Numbered from the stretch's first letter, positions 1 to 11,013 are shown. The stretch is DNA of 64,000 nucleotides from Limnephilus marmoratus (GCA_917880885.1 OU862917.1:28818104-28882103), one strand, 5' to 3'. Made by a program: numbers and translations. The notes: generated by a model not told the origin, from the sequence alone.

Positions 1-140
1 AGCTAATGTTTGAACGGCTCGGGACGTTTGAAATTGAATAATGCACCATTCCGATTCCCTCACTATCAAAGTTCAACTTGGGTTTGGTGCATCCACTTGG
101 ACGTTAGAAGATAAGTGGATATTTAAGCGAGGTATATTTT

Positions 141-610
141 AATAATAATAATAATAATAAGTTATTTATTTCAGCCGAACAGAGCGGTGGGTGCAATACT
201 CTCTGCCATAAAAAAAGTATACATTACATAAAATGGATTTACATACTATATAAAAAAGAAAAATAAAATAATATAAAAAGATTTAAAAAGAAATATATAA
301 AAAATAGAATATAAAAATATAATGTAACTTTGAATACGAGAAGCGCATGTGAATAGTAGAAGTCGAGAACGCCCCAAAAAAAAATAACAGAGGACTATAA
401 CATGAACAATAATAAATAATGAGCATTGTATTGTTTGTATGTGAGTATGTTTCAAGATACTGCTTTCCATTACTTCTGCTTAACTTGACTGAAAAAGGAA
501 ATATTTAGTATTGTTAAGTGGAGTTTCGAGAACTCCAATTATTTAAAATTTTTTTGGTAATTAATTAGCTGAAGTCAGACTTAGGCGGTGAACTTCCTCT
601 TCACTTATAT
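141..610 (-). repeat. Probable non-LTR retrotransposon 3' end with (TTA)n tail
   Basis: A run of AAT triplets (141-160) borders AT-rich sequence that reads, on the minus strand, like a retroelement 3' untranslated region ending in (TTA)n. No protein match can be seen. The assignment rests on the tail and on similar tails elsewhere in the window (22.49 kb), so it is tentative. Confidence 0.3.
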
Positions 611-616
611 AAAAAC

Positions 617-863
617 TATTATTTATTTATTTAACGCCCAAAGGGCTTTTACATGTTTGGTAGTACAGTTAATTTATGACAGATGATTTTTAAATAGATA
701 CAGAAATAATAAAAATAAAATTAGATAAAAAATCACGCAAGTCATAAAAATACAAAAATATAGATATGCTTAGGAATAGTTTTGGAATAAGTTTTTTACA
801 AGATTATCAAAATTCGCCAAGTTTATGTTAAATATTTCAATATCAATATCACCTAAATACTAT
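617..863 (-). mobile_element. Jockey-like LINE 3' end, family A (truncated)
   Basis: Read on the minus strand, this segment matches the 3' part of the plus-strand copy at 11.63-12.30 kb almost base for base, including the block CCCTTTGGGCGTTAAATAAA at the tail. It holds only the last codons of the reverse transcriptase C-terminus, the 3' UTR and the AAATA-type tail. The copy is dead because it is 5' truncated. Confidence 0.7.
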
Positions 864-911
864 TATAAATAGCTGTAAAAGATAAAATATCATTTGGCTT
901 GACGTATTTCG

Positions 912-962
912 GCATATCGCTCGCTGTACATTCCCAAAGGGAATATATGGCGAGCGATATGC
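912..962. repeat. 13-bp perfect inverted repeat (cruciform)
   Basis: The arms 912-924 and 950-962 are exact inverse complements (GCATATCGCTCGC). Between them lies a second small inverted repeat, ATTCCC...GGGAAT. It could be the remnant of a foldback element, but no target duplication is evident. Confidence 0.5.
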
Positions 963-1086
963 TATGTATATGCGAATATTATTTTCTATAGTATTATTTT
1001 ATCGATCTCGGAATAAGACAATGTGTAAATTAGTATAAAAATCGAATAAACGCCGCTCGCAACATATGTTCTTCTTTATAATGTAA

Positions 1087-1765
1087 TCTTACTAATATTA
1101 TAAACGCGAAAGTTTGTACAGATGTATGTCTGTGTGTTTGTTACTCTTTCACAAAAAAACGACAGAATGGATTTAAAAAAAAACTGTAAAACAATATAGC
1201 TCATACATCAGATTAACTAACAGGCTTCGTGTAATGGTAAGCTCTGGCGTTATGAAATTATAAATGTTAATATCTTATATTTACTATAATCGAGTTATTA
1301 ATAACGTTAGGTGAAAAGCAAAATAAATTGTTGTCTTGGTAACTATGTTGATATATTTGGGAGAAATTTTATTTGAGGTGTGAAATTTTAGTTAAAAATG
1401 AATCGCCGAAATGTATGTACGCGCATAACTTCCGAACGACTGCACCAAATTGGATAATTCTTTATTTTTTTGTTCGTTATTGTCAGGACATGGTTTGCAT
1501 AAAACTACTAGTGAGCTCTGGAATTATGAAATTTGTATAAAAAAATTGCAGTTGGTAGCACGCGAGCTGTTCGAAAACTGAATGGGAATGAATGTATAAA
1601 TTTCGGGAGTTGCGGGAGGGGGGAGGGGAACCTGGGAGGGGGGAGGGGAACCAGAGGGGGGGTTCGCGGAACGGGGCAACAAACCCAGAATCAAGCATAT
1701 TTTGATTTATATAGATATAGATTTCCCCCTAATACCACGCGAGCGAAGCCGCAGGTAAAAAGTAG
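1087..1765 (+). mobile_element. Helitron-like non-autonomous element, copy A
   Basis: It starts TCTTACTAATATTATAAA and continues with the GTTTGTTACTCTTTCAC block shared with copy B. Near the right end it has the GCGAGCGAAGCCGC block that precedes the terminal CTAG in copy B, here decayed to GTAG. Termini of this kind (5' TC, 3' CTRR, no inverted repeats or target duplication) are typical of Helitrons, and near-identical short elements are widespread in insects. It contains a G-rich block (about 1605-1670) and about 250 bp that copy B lacks. It encodes no Rep/helicase. Confidence 0.65.
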
Positions 1766-1769
1766 TATA

Positions 1770-2987
1770 TTATATTTATTGAATTACATTATTAACATTC
1801 CATTTTAAAAACAAGTTCTTCTGTGTAATCGTTATTCCGCTTTACAGCTGTTTTGCCTACAGAAGGCATTAACAAACTGGTAAACAGACGTACAAAAAGT
1901 ATTTCGTATAAACGATTTATTTATATTATATCCACATGGGAGCGGCTATTGGCGAATTGCTTTTAATTTTATTACCAATATCCTTATTACAAACCAAGGA
2001 AATTGATTGAAATTAATTTTGGTTTAACATTTCGGGGTAACAAGATAAAATCACTTTGAAATATTTTTTGTTATTGCAGGACTTGTCGAAAACAAGTTTC
2101 TAGTAGGAATTTATATAGTTCTTTATCCTGCACTGCATGATTTACACAAAAATATAACGTGTGTATTTCAGCGAAATAAATTAACTTGAAACGGAGAAGG
2201 TTTCAGGATTGGCAAAAGAAAGAGGTTAATTTGGGGTGGAAGTAGAACATTAAACTGGTGGTAACAGAAAGTGCCACTTTAGTTGCGCCCTGAACGTGGC
2301 ATTCTAGAGGGCACTCTGTATACCAGAGGAAGAGAGCAGTTCTTTCCGAATGCTTTAAAGCGTTGGTAGGGAACGATGAAACATAAATTCCTATAAGGAT
2401 TTAGAATTATTTTAGGTTAAAATTTCTATTCTTGAAGTAGCATTCCATCACGTAGTGTTACAGTTGGAAAACATCGAATTTTCATCACATCTCACGGTGG
2501 AATTGACGTTGAAAATAGATGCGTTGATCAGAAAAATTGGCCAATAATACCTTTTCCTTCAAGGACAAAGATTTTCTTCTCAATGGATAAGATCATTTTT
2601 TTATAGACGTTTTCATACATTTTTTTATAATTTTTTTAAGTGAAGGTTTTTTATACTTACACAGCAAAAATCTTTGTTAGTGCTGGCAAAAAATAGTCTG
2701 CGTAATAATTTTGTTCGAAGAGTTTAACGGACTTATCTTCCTGTTTTAACTCGACTGTTTGGAATTTCTTCTGTCTGTGAATATTTTTGTACGTTCCGTT
2801 TACGATTTAGAAAATCATCTGCATCCCATTTATTATTCGTTTATCAATAGTGTGGTGCCTAACCTAACAGCCTGAAGAGGGTTTTAAAAAAGATATGTCA
2901 ATGAGTTAGCGAAGTTTCCTCGAATAAATTGTATAATTCCTAATTTAAAATTAAAAAATGCTTCCTAAAATATTTAGGAAGTATAAA
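1770..2987. other. No recognisable gene
   Basis: AT-rich unique-looking sequence. I see no long reading frame, RNA gene or repeat that I can support. Confidence 0.5.
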
Positions 2988-3427
2988 TCCTACTAATATT
3001 ATAAATTTGTACGGATGTATGGATGGATGGAAGTATGCATGTTTGTTACTCTTTCACGCAAAAATACTGAATGGTTTTTAATGAAACTTTACAATAATAT
3101 AGCTCATACATCAGATTAACATATATGCTATAGCTTAGAGCTCTGACATTATGAAATTGTATAAATAAATTGCAATATGTGGCACGCGAACTGTTTGAAA
3201 AATGAATGTATCTGACGGATATGGAGGGGGGTGTGGAAGGGAGAGGTGGGGAGAGGGGGAGGGGGGAGGTGGAAGATGGGAGGGAGGAGGGACAGGGGGA
3301 GGGGGGAGGAGAAGGGGGGAGGAGAGGGGGTGGAGGGGGGGAAGTGGAGGGAGGATAGGGAAGGTGGAGGAGGCGCTGAGGGAACTCCCCCTAATACTAT
3401 GCGAGCGAAGCCGGGGGCAAAAGCTAG
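2988..3427 (+). mobile_element. Helitron-like non-autonomous element, copy B (intact ends)
   Basis: It begins TCCTACTAATATTATAAA directly after an A and ends GCAAAAGCTAG directly before a T. This is the A|T insertion site and TC...CTAG structure expected of a Helitron. At 440 bp it is non-coding. The centre (about 3216-3375) is an almost pure purine block dominated by runs of three or more G. Long frames across that block exist on both strands only because it is low in stop codons, and I do not regard them as genes. Confidence 0.75.
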
Positions 3428-3429
3428 TA

Positions 3430-4350
3430 GTATATAAATAGTATATATGTATCCGTTTATTAGTGTGTATATACGTATATGTAGCATAAATGGTATATAG
3501 TAAATTATTGTAAGCAGGTATTTAAGTACCAACTAAATAAGATAAATTTTATACTTTTTTGTAGGCGTGGCACACAAAACTATTAGTATTACCGAATCTA
3601 CTAGGTTGAGGTCATTAATTGTTCCGAGATGCAGGGCCAGGGTAAATTGGATAGGTGGTGCCGCTCGGAGAAATATTGTACTGCACACAATAGAAATTAC
3701 CTCGCTTCTGATATCGACATTTTCGGAAACCAACGAAATTAATAGCTTATTGCCTATTGCATAATAATTCTTCTGTGCAAATCAGTATTTAATTATATTT
3801 TTTCTTTGATATTTGACACAATTCTGACTCATTAACCAGTTTAATCATTGGAGACCATATTTGTCCCAGCTCACATAGGTCTCATATAAATCGCTGTAAC
3901 TCCCTTACTATCACAGAGAAAAATATGTTCTAAACGTTGTTAGAAAGGCAAAACACTACGCTTTATATTCAAATCTAAAAAATAACCACCAAAAAAGTAG
4001 AATGTACACCTTCATGAAATCAAAGTTGTGAATCGCAATCGCAATTTAAAAAAAAAAAAAATTACTTTTATTAACTATTTTTATATGTAACGATAAATAA
4101 GTGAGGTGACAATAATGTTTATAATACATGTGTCTAATACAGCTACAGATTCGGCGTCCTTTCACTTCGCATCCTTTTGGCTACCACTGCTTACGGTAGG
4201 TTTTTAAATAAAATTGCTGTGAATGTTCACATGTTTTGAGGTTGAAAAGTTCACATGTTATGAATGTTCACATGTTTTATGGGGTGAACCATTTTTATAA
4301 CTTTTTATGTTTGCATGCAAAAATTTTAATTTAAAAAATTACATATATAC
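3430..4350. other. No recognisable gene
   Basis: AT-rich sequence with a 66-codon minus-strand frame and a 65-codon plus-strand frame opposing each other near 3533-3764. Neither has a recognisable motif, and I treat both as chance. Confidence 0.45.
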
Positions 4351-4762
4351 TAGCAGACCCGGCAACACGTTGCTGTGGCTAACGAAACACAACGCCAAGC
4401 CATTACCAAACCTTTATAACCAACGCAATCTGTTAAATTTACATTCTGTTACTTTTATGTTTCTAAATACCTATCTGTGAACATTAATAATTGGTCTGTT
4501 TTTTGTTATTCTTTTGTGTTTATTATGTTATTAAGACTGTTTTTGTTCCTTAAATAAATAAATAAATCCAGCCAGCCAGCTCCCTTTATTTACATATTTC
4601 AATCACTTTACATAAAACCTTGACAAATTATATACCTAAAAACCTTTCTCATTAATCACTCTATCTATTGGTGAAAACCGCATGAAAATCCGTTGCTTAG
4701 TTTAAAAGATCTAAGCGCACATATCTACAGCGGTAGCGACTTCATTTTATACTATGTAAAGA
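4351..4762 (-). mobile_element. Helitron-like element, copy E (different subfamily)
   Basis: Read on the minus strand it starts TCTTTACATAGTATAAAATG (A before it) and ends GGGTCTGCTAG (T after it). A short hairpin GCAAC/GTTGC lies just before the 3' CTAG end. These are Helitron hallmarks. The ends differ from copies A-D, so it is a second subfamily. It is non-coding. Confidence 0.65.
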
Positions 4763-5290
4763 TATCTATTTATAAAATTTGACAGTGTATTCGTTTCAAC
4801 AGTTTTTAGTTTTCGGAAATACGCCAAAATTTCTGAAGGGTTAAAACGAAATGGAACTCGATTCCGGCTTCCGCCAAAGAATCATTCCCACACCTGCTCT
4901 GCGTCTGCATCAGTGACAAAAGCTCTGCCTTTGGAGACCGGTGACAATACTATCTCCGCTCGCCGGCAGAGGGCAGACTAGTGTTACGACGAGGACGCAA
5001 TTAACGCTGATAATAGAGCAAGAGGGTAGCAAGTCAAAGGGTGCACTAAGTGGGGCTAATTCAGACTGCAGGGATTGAGTTGGAGAAAAGTAAGAAAAGC
5101 ACAATTAAAGTATTGTTTATGTATAATCAAATTTTGTTTATAATATTTTGATATCGACTGCGGTTTTCTAAAACCGTTTAAGCCACAAAATGAAATCTTT
5201 TCAGGAGAGGGTTAAAAGGAATATTTCCAATTCGTAAATCTAAACAAAAATCTATAATTACTTCTTCAAACTTCGCAAATATATTTTCGT
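4763..5290. other. No recognisable gene; moderately GC-rich patch
   Basis: A GC-richer patch (about 4860-5080) lies in AT-rich sequence. Only short frames are present, none recognisable. Confidence 0.4.
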
Positions 5291-5297
5291 TATTTGT

Positions 5298-5526
5298 TTT
5301 TGGGGTGTTATGCCGTATTGCGCTACCTCCTTCTTTAGCCAAAGTTTCGGACAGCGTTGCAGTGTCCATCATCAGGGCATTATGTTATGTTATGCCGTGT
5401 TGCGCTACCTCCTTCTTTAGCCAACGTTTCGGACAGCGTTGCTGTGTCTATCATCAGGGCAGATCCGGTAGATATCTACTGGATCAGACACATCTACCGG
5501 ATCTGCCCTGATGATGGACACTGCAT
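5298..5526 (-). mobile_element. Penelope-type terminal repeat: tandem pair plus inverted partial copy
   Basis: Two direct copies (about 5298-5379 and 5388-5473) carry on the minus strand the motif CTGATGAT-stem-GAAAC (5344-5375 and 5426-5457). A third partial copy is inverted (5492-5526), giving 24-bp perfect inverted arms at 5450-5473 and 5492-5515. Single or inverted copies recur at 43.5 and 58.7 kb. Penelope-like retroelements carry hammerhead-type ribozyme motifs (CUGAUGA...GAAA) in tandem or inverted terminal repeats. The link here is by motif layout, not by a coding region next to it. Confidence 0.5.
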
Positions 5527-5532
5527 GGACTT

Positions 5533-5588
5533 CGGTACGCCACTGAAATTCGGCACGCCAATGGAATTTGATACGCCAGTAGAATTTT
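5533..5588 (+). repeat. Three imperfect 19-20-bp tandem repeats
   Basis: The unit is approximately TTCGGYACGCCAMTGRAA, with the ACGCCA core repeated three times. It directly follows the inverted Penelope-type repeat. Confidence 0.5.
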
Positions 5589-5589
5589 G

Positions 5590-7000
5590 AATGAATTTAC
5601 TACTTTGACAAAAATGCTTCTAGGTATAATGGCAAAAACTGATTTGAGGACTGGATTAAAATATATATTTTTCACTTTGGAGACTCTGGGAGATTGGGGT
5701 TTTTAGGATTTCAGGTAACTGGGATACTGGGAGAGGTAAACTGAATCTAAGACTTATTAAAACACTTGAAGAGAGGTTTGAACTTGGAGGCTTTGGTTTC
5801 TTGAGTACTGTTTCTTCTTGGCTGATAGTTTTGAAATGACTTCCTACCGGTTTGCCTTCTATTTTTATAGGGCAAACTCGGGTCGGACTTTTGGAGGACA
5901 GAAACTCCTTAATTTTTCAAAGGTGCTTGTTTTAGGTTATTTCCCTGGTCGCTACGATTGGAAGTCAGCTGTGTTAAAATTATATGTGATAGTTCTTGCC
6001 AAGTCAGTACCAACTCCGGAAACCAAAGCCTCACATCATTTTTATTGTGTTTACAAGAAAAGGTACAAGTTTACATATGTGATATAAGGTACAATTTTAA
6101 ACAGTAAATATTATTCTTAAAGTGCAACAATCACTGATAGACGTCAGTTTTTGGATTTTTATTGTAGCATATACTCATTTTTACGTGATGATATTTATTT
6201 CTTGATCCAAATTATCCCCAATTTCTCGAAATTGAGCTTAAAGTTTTTCGGAAGATGAATTCGCTGTCGTAAATATTTTCGTTTCAGATATTCCTTTCTT
6301 CAGCATTGACCAATAGTGGCTCGGCTGGTTGCATGATGGGGGTGATGTAAATAGTCAGCCATTTCCTTGGCGTTAGTCATTGCTGTCTGGAGTCCCTGGT
6401 GAAAGCATTAGGTGGTTATTCAGATGTGCTTTCCAGTCCAATGAGGCTGCTGCATGTATTTATTATCAATTTCGTTTATGTTTTCAATTGATTAGTTAAT
6501 TAAAGGACATAATAGCATTGTAGACATCATTTGGAAGGTGCACCAAATGTTCATTGTTCCGCTAGCCAATAGCAGATCTCAGATTGTCTAGGGCGGTAAG
6601 TGCTGGCGGCATGGTGATCTGTGGGAGCGTAAATTCCATTCTTGAATTTCCAGGGTTGTCATATGCTTTCTTCGTCACGTTCGATACAAAAATAAATCGA
6701 AAAATTTGAGATTTCTTTCAATTTTATAAGATAAAATACAAACAAACGTAAAAATAAAAACAACTGAACAAACGTTAAACAATTACCAAAATACAGTCAA
6801 GTACAATAAAAAACGATTAGTGTTTTGTGTATTTAAATTAAAAAACTTTATTGTGATAATTCAATCCTAAAGTTCAGGTGTGCTTACACAACCATTGCAC
6901 ATTTTTAGGAAGAAGACACATTTGAACTATTTTTTTTCAAAAGATGCAAACACACTGTGGCTTAACATTTTAAATAAATAAACAGAAAATAATTTGTTTT
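5590..7000. other. No recognisable gene
   Basis: AT-rich. An 89-codon frame at 5818-6087 (+) has no motif I recognise, and its codon make-up resembles the background. Nothing else is supported. Confidence 0.45.
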
Positions 7001-7009
7001 AAGTCACTT

Positions 7010-7085
7010 TATTGGTATTTTATAGTCTGCCGGTTTTGGTACCTCCGCACCATCAGGACTATTATAAAAATACCACCAAATAAAG
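7010..7085 (-). mobile_element. Penelope-like element 3' hairpin with CTGATG...AAAAC motif
   Basis: Downstream of the GIY-YIG remnant on the minus strand, 7056-7031 reads CTGAT, a five-pair stem (GGTGC with GTACC, one G-U), then AAAAC. It is flanked by an imperfect inverted repeat (TTTATTGGTATTTTATAGT against its complement near 7058-7085). The layout is the same as the motifs at 5.3, 36.0, 43.6 and 58.7 kb, and here it sits beside Penelope coding sequence. Confidence 0.5.
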
Positions 7086-7257
7086 AAGAATACTCATATA
7101 TACATATAAATTGTAAAGAAAGAAAGGGACAGTATATAAGATTGGGACAGTGTGTCAGTTGTGGAAGGGAGGTTGTGGAGGGGAGTGTGGGATAAGTAAA
7201 GTAAGGGAAAACCTACTTACAATAGGCTGAAAGTTAAATTTAATTGATTTAATGATT

Positions 7258-7512
7258 TCAGCCTTTGAATTTATCTATTTTTTTTATTTTGAAAGCTTCT
7301 AAATTATTAAGTCTTAAACCTTTTCCATTTTTGTGTAGGACTTTAATTCTTGTATCATGGTTAAAAGTGTGATCTTTATCTATTAAATGATCCGCGAACT
7401 CTGAATAACCTGAACTAGTTAGGCATCTTATATGTTCTTTTATTCTAGTTTTTACATTACGTGATATTTGTCCTATATAGAAAGCTGGACAAAAGATTGT
7501 CCAGCTTTCTAA
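7258..7512 (-). pseudogene. Penelope-like element GIY-YIG endonuclease, C-terminal fragment
   Basis: The minus strand from 7482 down to a TGA at 7260-7258 is open for about 75 codons and begins with the GIY-YIG-type core FYIGQISRNVKTRIKEH. A charged tail follows, ending IKKIDKFKG. YIGQTSRxxKxRxKEH is the signature of the C-terminal endonuclease of Penelope-like retroelements, which nicks target DNA for reverse transcription. There is no start codon and no reverse transcriptase upstream, so this is a 5'-truncated relic. The truncation point coincides with a perfect 14-bp inverted repeat (7478-7491 and 7499-7512). Confidence 0.7.
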
Positions 7513-8528
7513 ACAGTAAACTTGAGGTTGGAATGTTTCTTGCTAGAGTTATTTGCTAATGAACAATGTCAATCACTTTTTACTTTATCTAAGCTAATAA
7601 ATTACCTATTCAATATGTTAGAATAATACTGCGTAGCAATAGACTCCTAACGCATATTCTACTATAGCAAGATGAAACGAAAAAGAGTCCCGAAGAGTTA
7701 TTTAGAAAGTACTCACCCCATATCTATTCATATCTGGTCATAAACACACTCAAAGCCATTTTTTAGGAACGTCGTAAATTTAATGATTCTGGGAGAATCA
7801 TCATCTCTTAAAAGGATAAGAAAAGATTCCTCCCACGATATATCCCGTCCGATATTTATTCTGAAGTGTTCTGCTGTCTTTATCCACTCTTCTTCAGATT
7901 CTGCGCAATCCTCTTTTTACTTCGATCTTCTTCCACGCATTTCATAAGTATACCTCTACCATTGTCTACCCACGGTACAGGACGCGTAAACTTCATTAAA
8001 AAAAGTCTACTGAATCGTCGTAGACATGTAACAAATACGAGTAGGAACCCCTCTAATTTGAAACAGCGACATACCTACATCATTACCAAGAAATTACAGT
8101 CATCAGTATCACGATACATCGCGAATCATCTGGGTCCATTTATCTTATGCTGCTACTGGGAATACGGAACACAGTGGAGAACGGGGTCGAGTTGTCAAGT
8201 AGAGAACAAAGCCGAGTAGTGAAGACATTGCTAACAAGTTGTGCTTAATGTTTATTGTTGACTCTAAGTAAAGGGAATGTGTAATGTTATTTGTCGCTCA
8301 GTTGGATTGTTCCACATTGTGTTAACTCTGACATGAAAGGCGCTGCTATTAGTTGAGCAACATTTGCAGGGGAAACATAAACATTGAAGAAAACTACTCC
8401 GAATAAGTAAAGGAATAAAAACATTAACATTCCACACAATCTCTTTGCTAACTGTGGGTTGGTGGATGAGATATTTCTTTTATAGAAACAAAACGTTTAT
8501 ATTTGACGATAAGTATTTTTTGGAAATA
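7513..8528. other. No recognisable gene
   Basis: A 117-codon plus-strand frame (7866-8219) starts in sequence rich in leucine and phenylalanine codons but has no recognisable domain and no supporting context. I do not call it a gene. Confidence 0.4.
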
Positions 8529-8534
8529 TTTGGT

Positions 8535-8918
8535 CACCCCAAATGGTTCGCTACGTTCGGTGACTTAGCAGGGGTGCCTGGGTTCACGGGGTGAGGTTTG
8601 TCAAGGCCTTGGCGGCCGTGTGTCTGCCCAACTGCAGCGTGGCGGCCGGATCGATAGAGACTGGTTGAGGAGGTCTTTTGATCTCTCCAGCCAGAATCCT
8701 TCGACCCATCGCCTTGCACTGCAGTTGAAAGAATAGCTTCATAAACGTTTGTCACTCCTGGACACACTGACCCTCAGATTCCCATCCATCATATCTATTT
8801 GCTTCCCAGAACTTCCTCTTCTAACTTTCCTTTAAAAAAACCTCCACACAGCATCCCCTAAGGGGAAATTATTTTCCTCAGGACCTCGTGGGTGGAGCAA
8901 ATGTAAAAAAACCTATAC
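8535..8918 (+). mobile_element. S1 short interspersed element copy (a)
   Basis: One of at least six copies of a family of about 450 bp seen here (8.5, 16.4, 17.2, 28.7-29.3, 39.1 and 59.9 kb). Shared blocks in order are GTGACTTA, TTGGCGGC, a CCATCGCCTTGCA block, CCACACAGCATC, and an end reading GGCCTCCTGTGTGGAGCTAATGT followed by A-rich DNA. The A-rich 3' end suggests a retroposed SINE-like element. I cannot identify a tRNA or 5S head, so its class is open. Confidence 0.6.
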
Positions 8919-8924
8919 GTTATA

Positions 8925-9808
8925 GATTTATAAAAGATCGACTGTCAATTTAAATTATGAAATCGAGCTGCAAATATGGTTTTCTATTCAAATGAACATG
9001 TTAAAATGTTAATAGCATAACGTTATACAACAATAATAGATGCTTCAAAAAATCGATTACCAGGAACGTTAATAAAAATACCTTAAAAATCTTGCGAAAA
9101 TCAAACCGCAACCCAAATTCAATAAGGAAGGAAAATTCCCAATAAATGCCTTATTGCCTTAATATTCATGGAGTAATTAGCATAAACGCGTAATTATTTA
9201 CAGAATCCGGGGGAAATTAATTTAGATTTTTGGCCTTGTTTTTCAAGGTGTTTTGGAAATATTTCCGTGTAACTTGCCTTTTTGAATAGCCGATCAAAGA
9301 CGTCGTTCCCGTGTCGGTTTCTTTAAAATTTTAGATTAGCCGGAAACATTTTGAAAGCGTTTTCATTAATTTCCATAATTTTCCCCTTTTCACCTTGTTC
9401 TAACAATAATTCCTTGGGTATCCCGCGTCTGATATTAATTTTGGAAGTTCCCCTCTAAGAACATTCCGGTGATTAGTGTTTCATTTGTTGGCGTATTACT
9501 TAGAAAGCAAAACCACCGATTGAAAAGTGCAAATATTTGAACAAACAAACTTTTCAATTTATACAACAGGGGCTTTAAGGTTTCAAATTTTAATCAACAT
9601 AAACCACTGAAAAACATGGCTTTTGGTAATGAAACCAGACTAGGTATCTAAAAATGTTTTTAAAACATTTATTGAAGACTTTGAGTTTTAATTCTTCTTG
9701 ACAATATTCAAACAGATTTAATTCATTGTTTTGATATTTTTTAGCTCATTGTTGAATTCTATTTACAGTATTTTTTATGAATTATAACACATTTGATTTT
9801 TTTTATAT
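8925..9808. other. No recognisable gene
   Basis: AT-rich sequence without supported features. Confidence 0.5.
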
Positions 9809-9870
9809 ATGTTATAATCAATGTTATAATAACGTACTTGTAAAATTTTAAATTATATTCCAGCTTGATG
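9809..9870. repeat. Left copy of 62-bp target-site duplication
   Basis: It matches 10736-10797 over 62 bp with three visible mismatches. The two copies bracket the minus-strand LINE fragment exactly, as target duplications should. Confidence 0.75.
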
Positions 9871-10735
9871 ATTGTTTTTATATATGTTTATTTATTTATT
9901 ATTTAAACGCCCGTACATAGGGCTATTCCATACATAATACAAGTGTATCAAACATTTACAAACATTACATATATAGAATAACATACAGTACATACATACG
10001 ATGCATATAAGTACAACAAATATTTATCATTTTACAAACATATCAGTTACATAAATAACTAGTTATTTTTGCTTTGATGCAAGACGGTGAGGTTTTGAAA
10101 ATATCGAAAAGGTCTGTATACGTATTAGCAGTTCGGTAAAAACGTACTAGCGGTGAATAATAGGAATAGTTAGTGCTATGATTGTCACTGTGGAAAAGGT
10201 GGTGGAGTCGAGTTGGTTTAACAGGGACACGAATATTTATAACACTTAACATTTGAGGGCAGTCTATGAGATTGTTCAGTAATTTAAAAAGTATAAGAAT
10301 GTCATTAATAGTACGCCGGGTAGAAAGTAGTGGTAGGTTTAGATCAGATATTAATGCATTGTAGCGGGTAGTTTGTAGTTTCAATTACAGGCTGTCTCAA
10401 TTTGAATTAAACGTATCGAAGAAATTTTCTCTGTACTCTCTCCAAACGGTGTAAGTTACAGGTATAAATCGGAGACCATACAGGAGATGCATATTCCAGC
10501 TGCGATCTTACAAGAGAGCAGTAAAGTAGCTTAATTGACTCAATGTTTTGAAAAGTCCTTGTGTTACGTATTACGAAACCTAGAATTTGCATGGCCTTAT
10601 TGGAAATTGTTTCACAGTGACGATCAAATGTAAGTTTCCGGTCAAAAATAACACCAAGGTCTTTGATAAATGGTACTAATGCATTTTCATTATTGTTAAT
10701 TAAATACGATGAAGATATTGGAATCCATAAATGGA
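9871..10735 (-). mobile_element. 5'-truncated Jockey-like LINE bracketed by 62-bp duplication
   Basis: On the minus strand the element runs from inside the reverse transcriptase (10735) through its C-terminus and 3' UTR to an AAATAATAAATAAATAAA-type tail at the left edge. The left and right neighbours are copies of the same 62 bp. The 3' UTR shows the GGGCGTTTAAA block related to family A. Confidence 0.75.
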
Positions 10736-10748
10736 ATGTTATAATCAA
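10043..10748 (-). pseudogene. LINE reverse transcriptase C-terminal region, frameshifted
   Basis: Two consecutive minus-strand frames make up one protein. The first (10748-10407) contains DLGVIFDRKLTFDRHC, LLYCSLVRSQLEYASPVW and LERVQRKFLRYV, the conserved thumb/connection region downstream of the reverse transcriptase palm in Jockey/CR1-type elements. The second (10384-10043) continues with RRTINDILILFKLLN and IRVPVKPTR. The frames differ (an in-frame TAA after RKFLRYV, then a shift), so the copy is dead. The catalytic YADD region and endonuclease are missing through 5' truncation. Sense codons between 10735 and 10748 belong to the flanking duplication. Confidence 0.8.
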
Positions 10749-10797
10749 TGTTATAATAACGCAATTGTAAAATTATAAATTATATTCCAGCTTGATG
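10736..10797. repeat. Right copy of 62-bp target-site duplication
   Basis: Partner of 9809-9870 (for example GTTATAATCAATG and TATATTCCAGCTTGATG in both). Confidence 0.75.
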
Positions 10798-10829
10798 TTT
10801 TTTAATTTTAATTTCTTTAAACATTAAAC

Positions 10830-10985
10830 CATATAACTTTTAAGTTTCACTTTCTCACTACAGAACACGCTAATTTTTGGTTATATATCACTCACACACA
10901 GGTAGTGTCTTAGTGAGTTATTTACTTTTGTTTTATATTTCAATTATTATTTTAATATTTTTTAATACTTAGGTAAAAAAATAAT
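10830..10985 (+). mobile_element. LINE 3' UTR remnant with conserved hairpin
   Basis: Between 10891 and 10917 lies CTCAC-ACAC-AGGTA-GTGT-CTTA-GTGAG, a two-part stem with the same plan as the hairpin at 30535-30561 in the 3' UTR of a recognisable LINE. The surrounding AT-rich sequence also resembles that UTR. No coding part is present. Confidence 0.45.
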
Positions 10986-11013
10986 TTGAAATTACCTACG
11001 TACATGTAAAAGT

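Noticed and set aside
3149..3532. 127-codon proline-rich minus-strand frame and overlapping glycine/arginine-rich plus-strand frames
   Set aside because: They arise from the low-complexity G-rich core of Helitron copy B, which lacks stops in several frames at once.
5344..5457. Proven hammerhead ribozyme
   Set aside because: The CUGAUGA and GAAA boxes are present, but there is an extra base before stem II and I could not find a stem III with a GUH cleavage site; reported only as a hammerhead-like motif.
7866..8219. 117-codon host protein candidate
   Set aside because: No recognisable domain, no splice context, and composition like the background.
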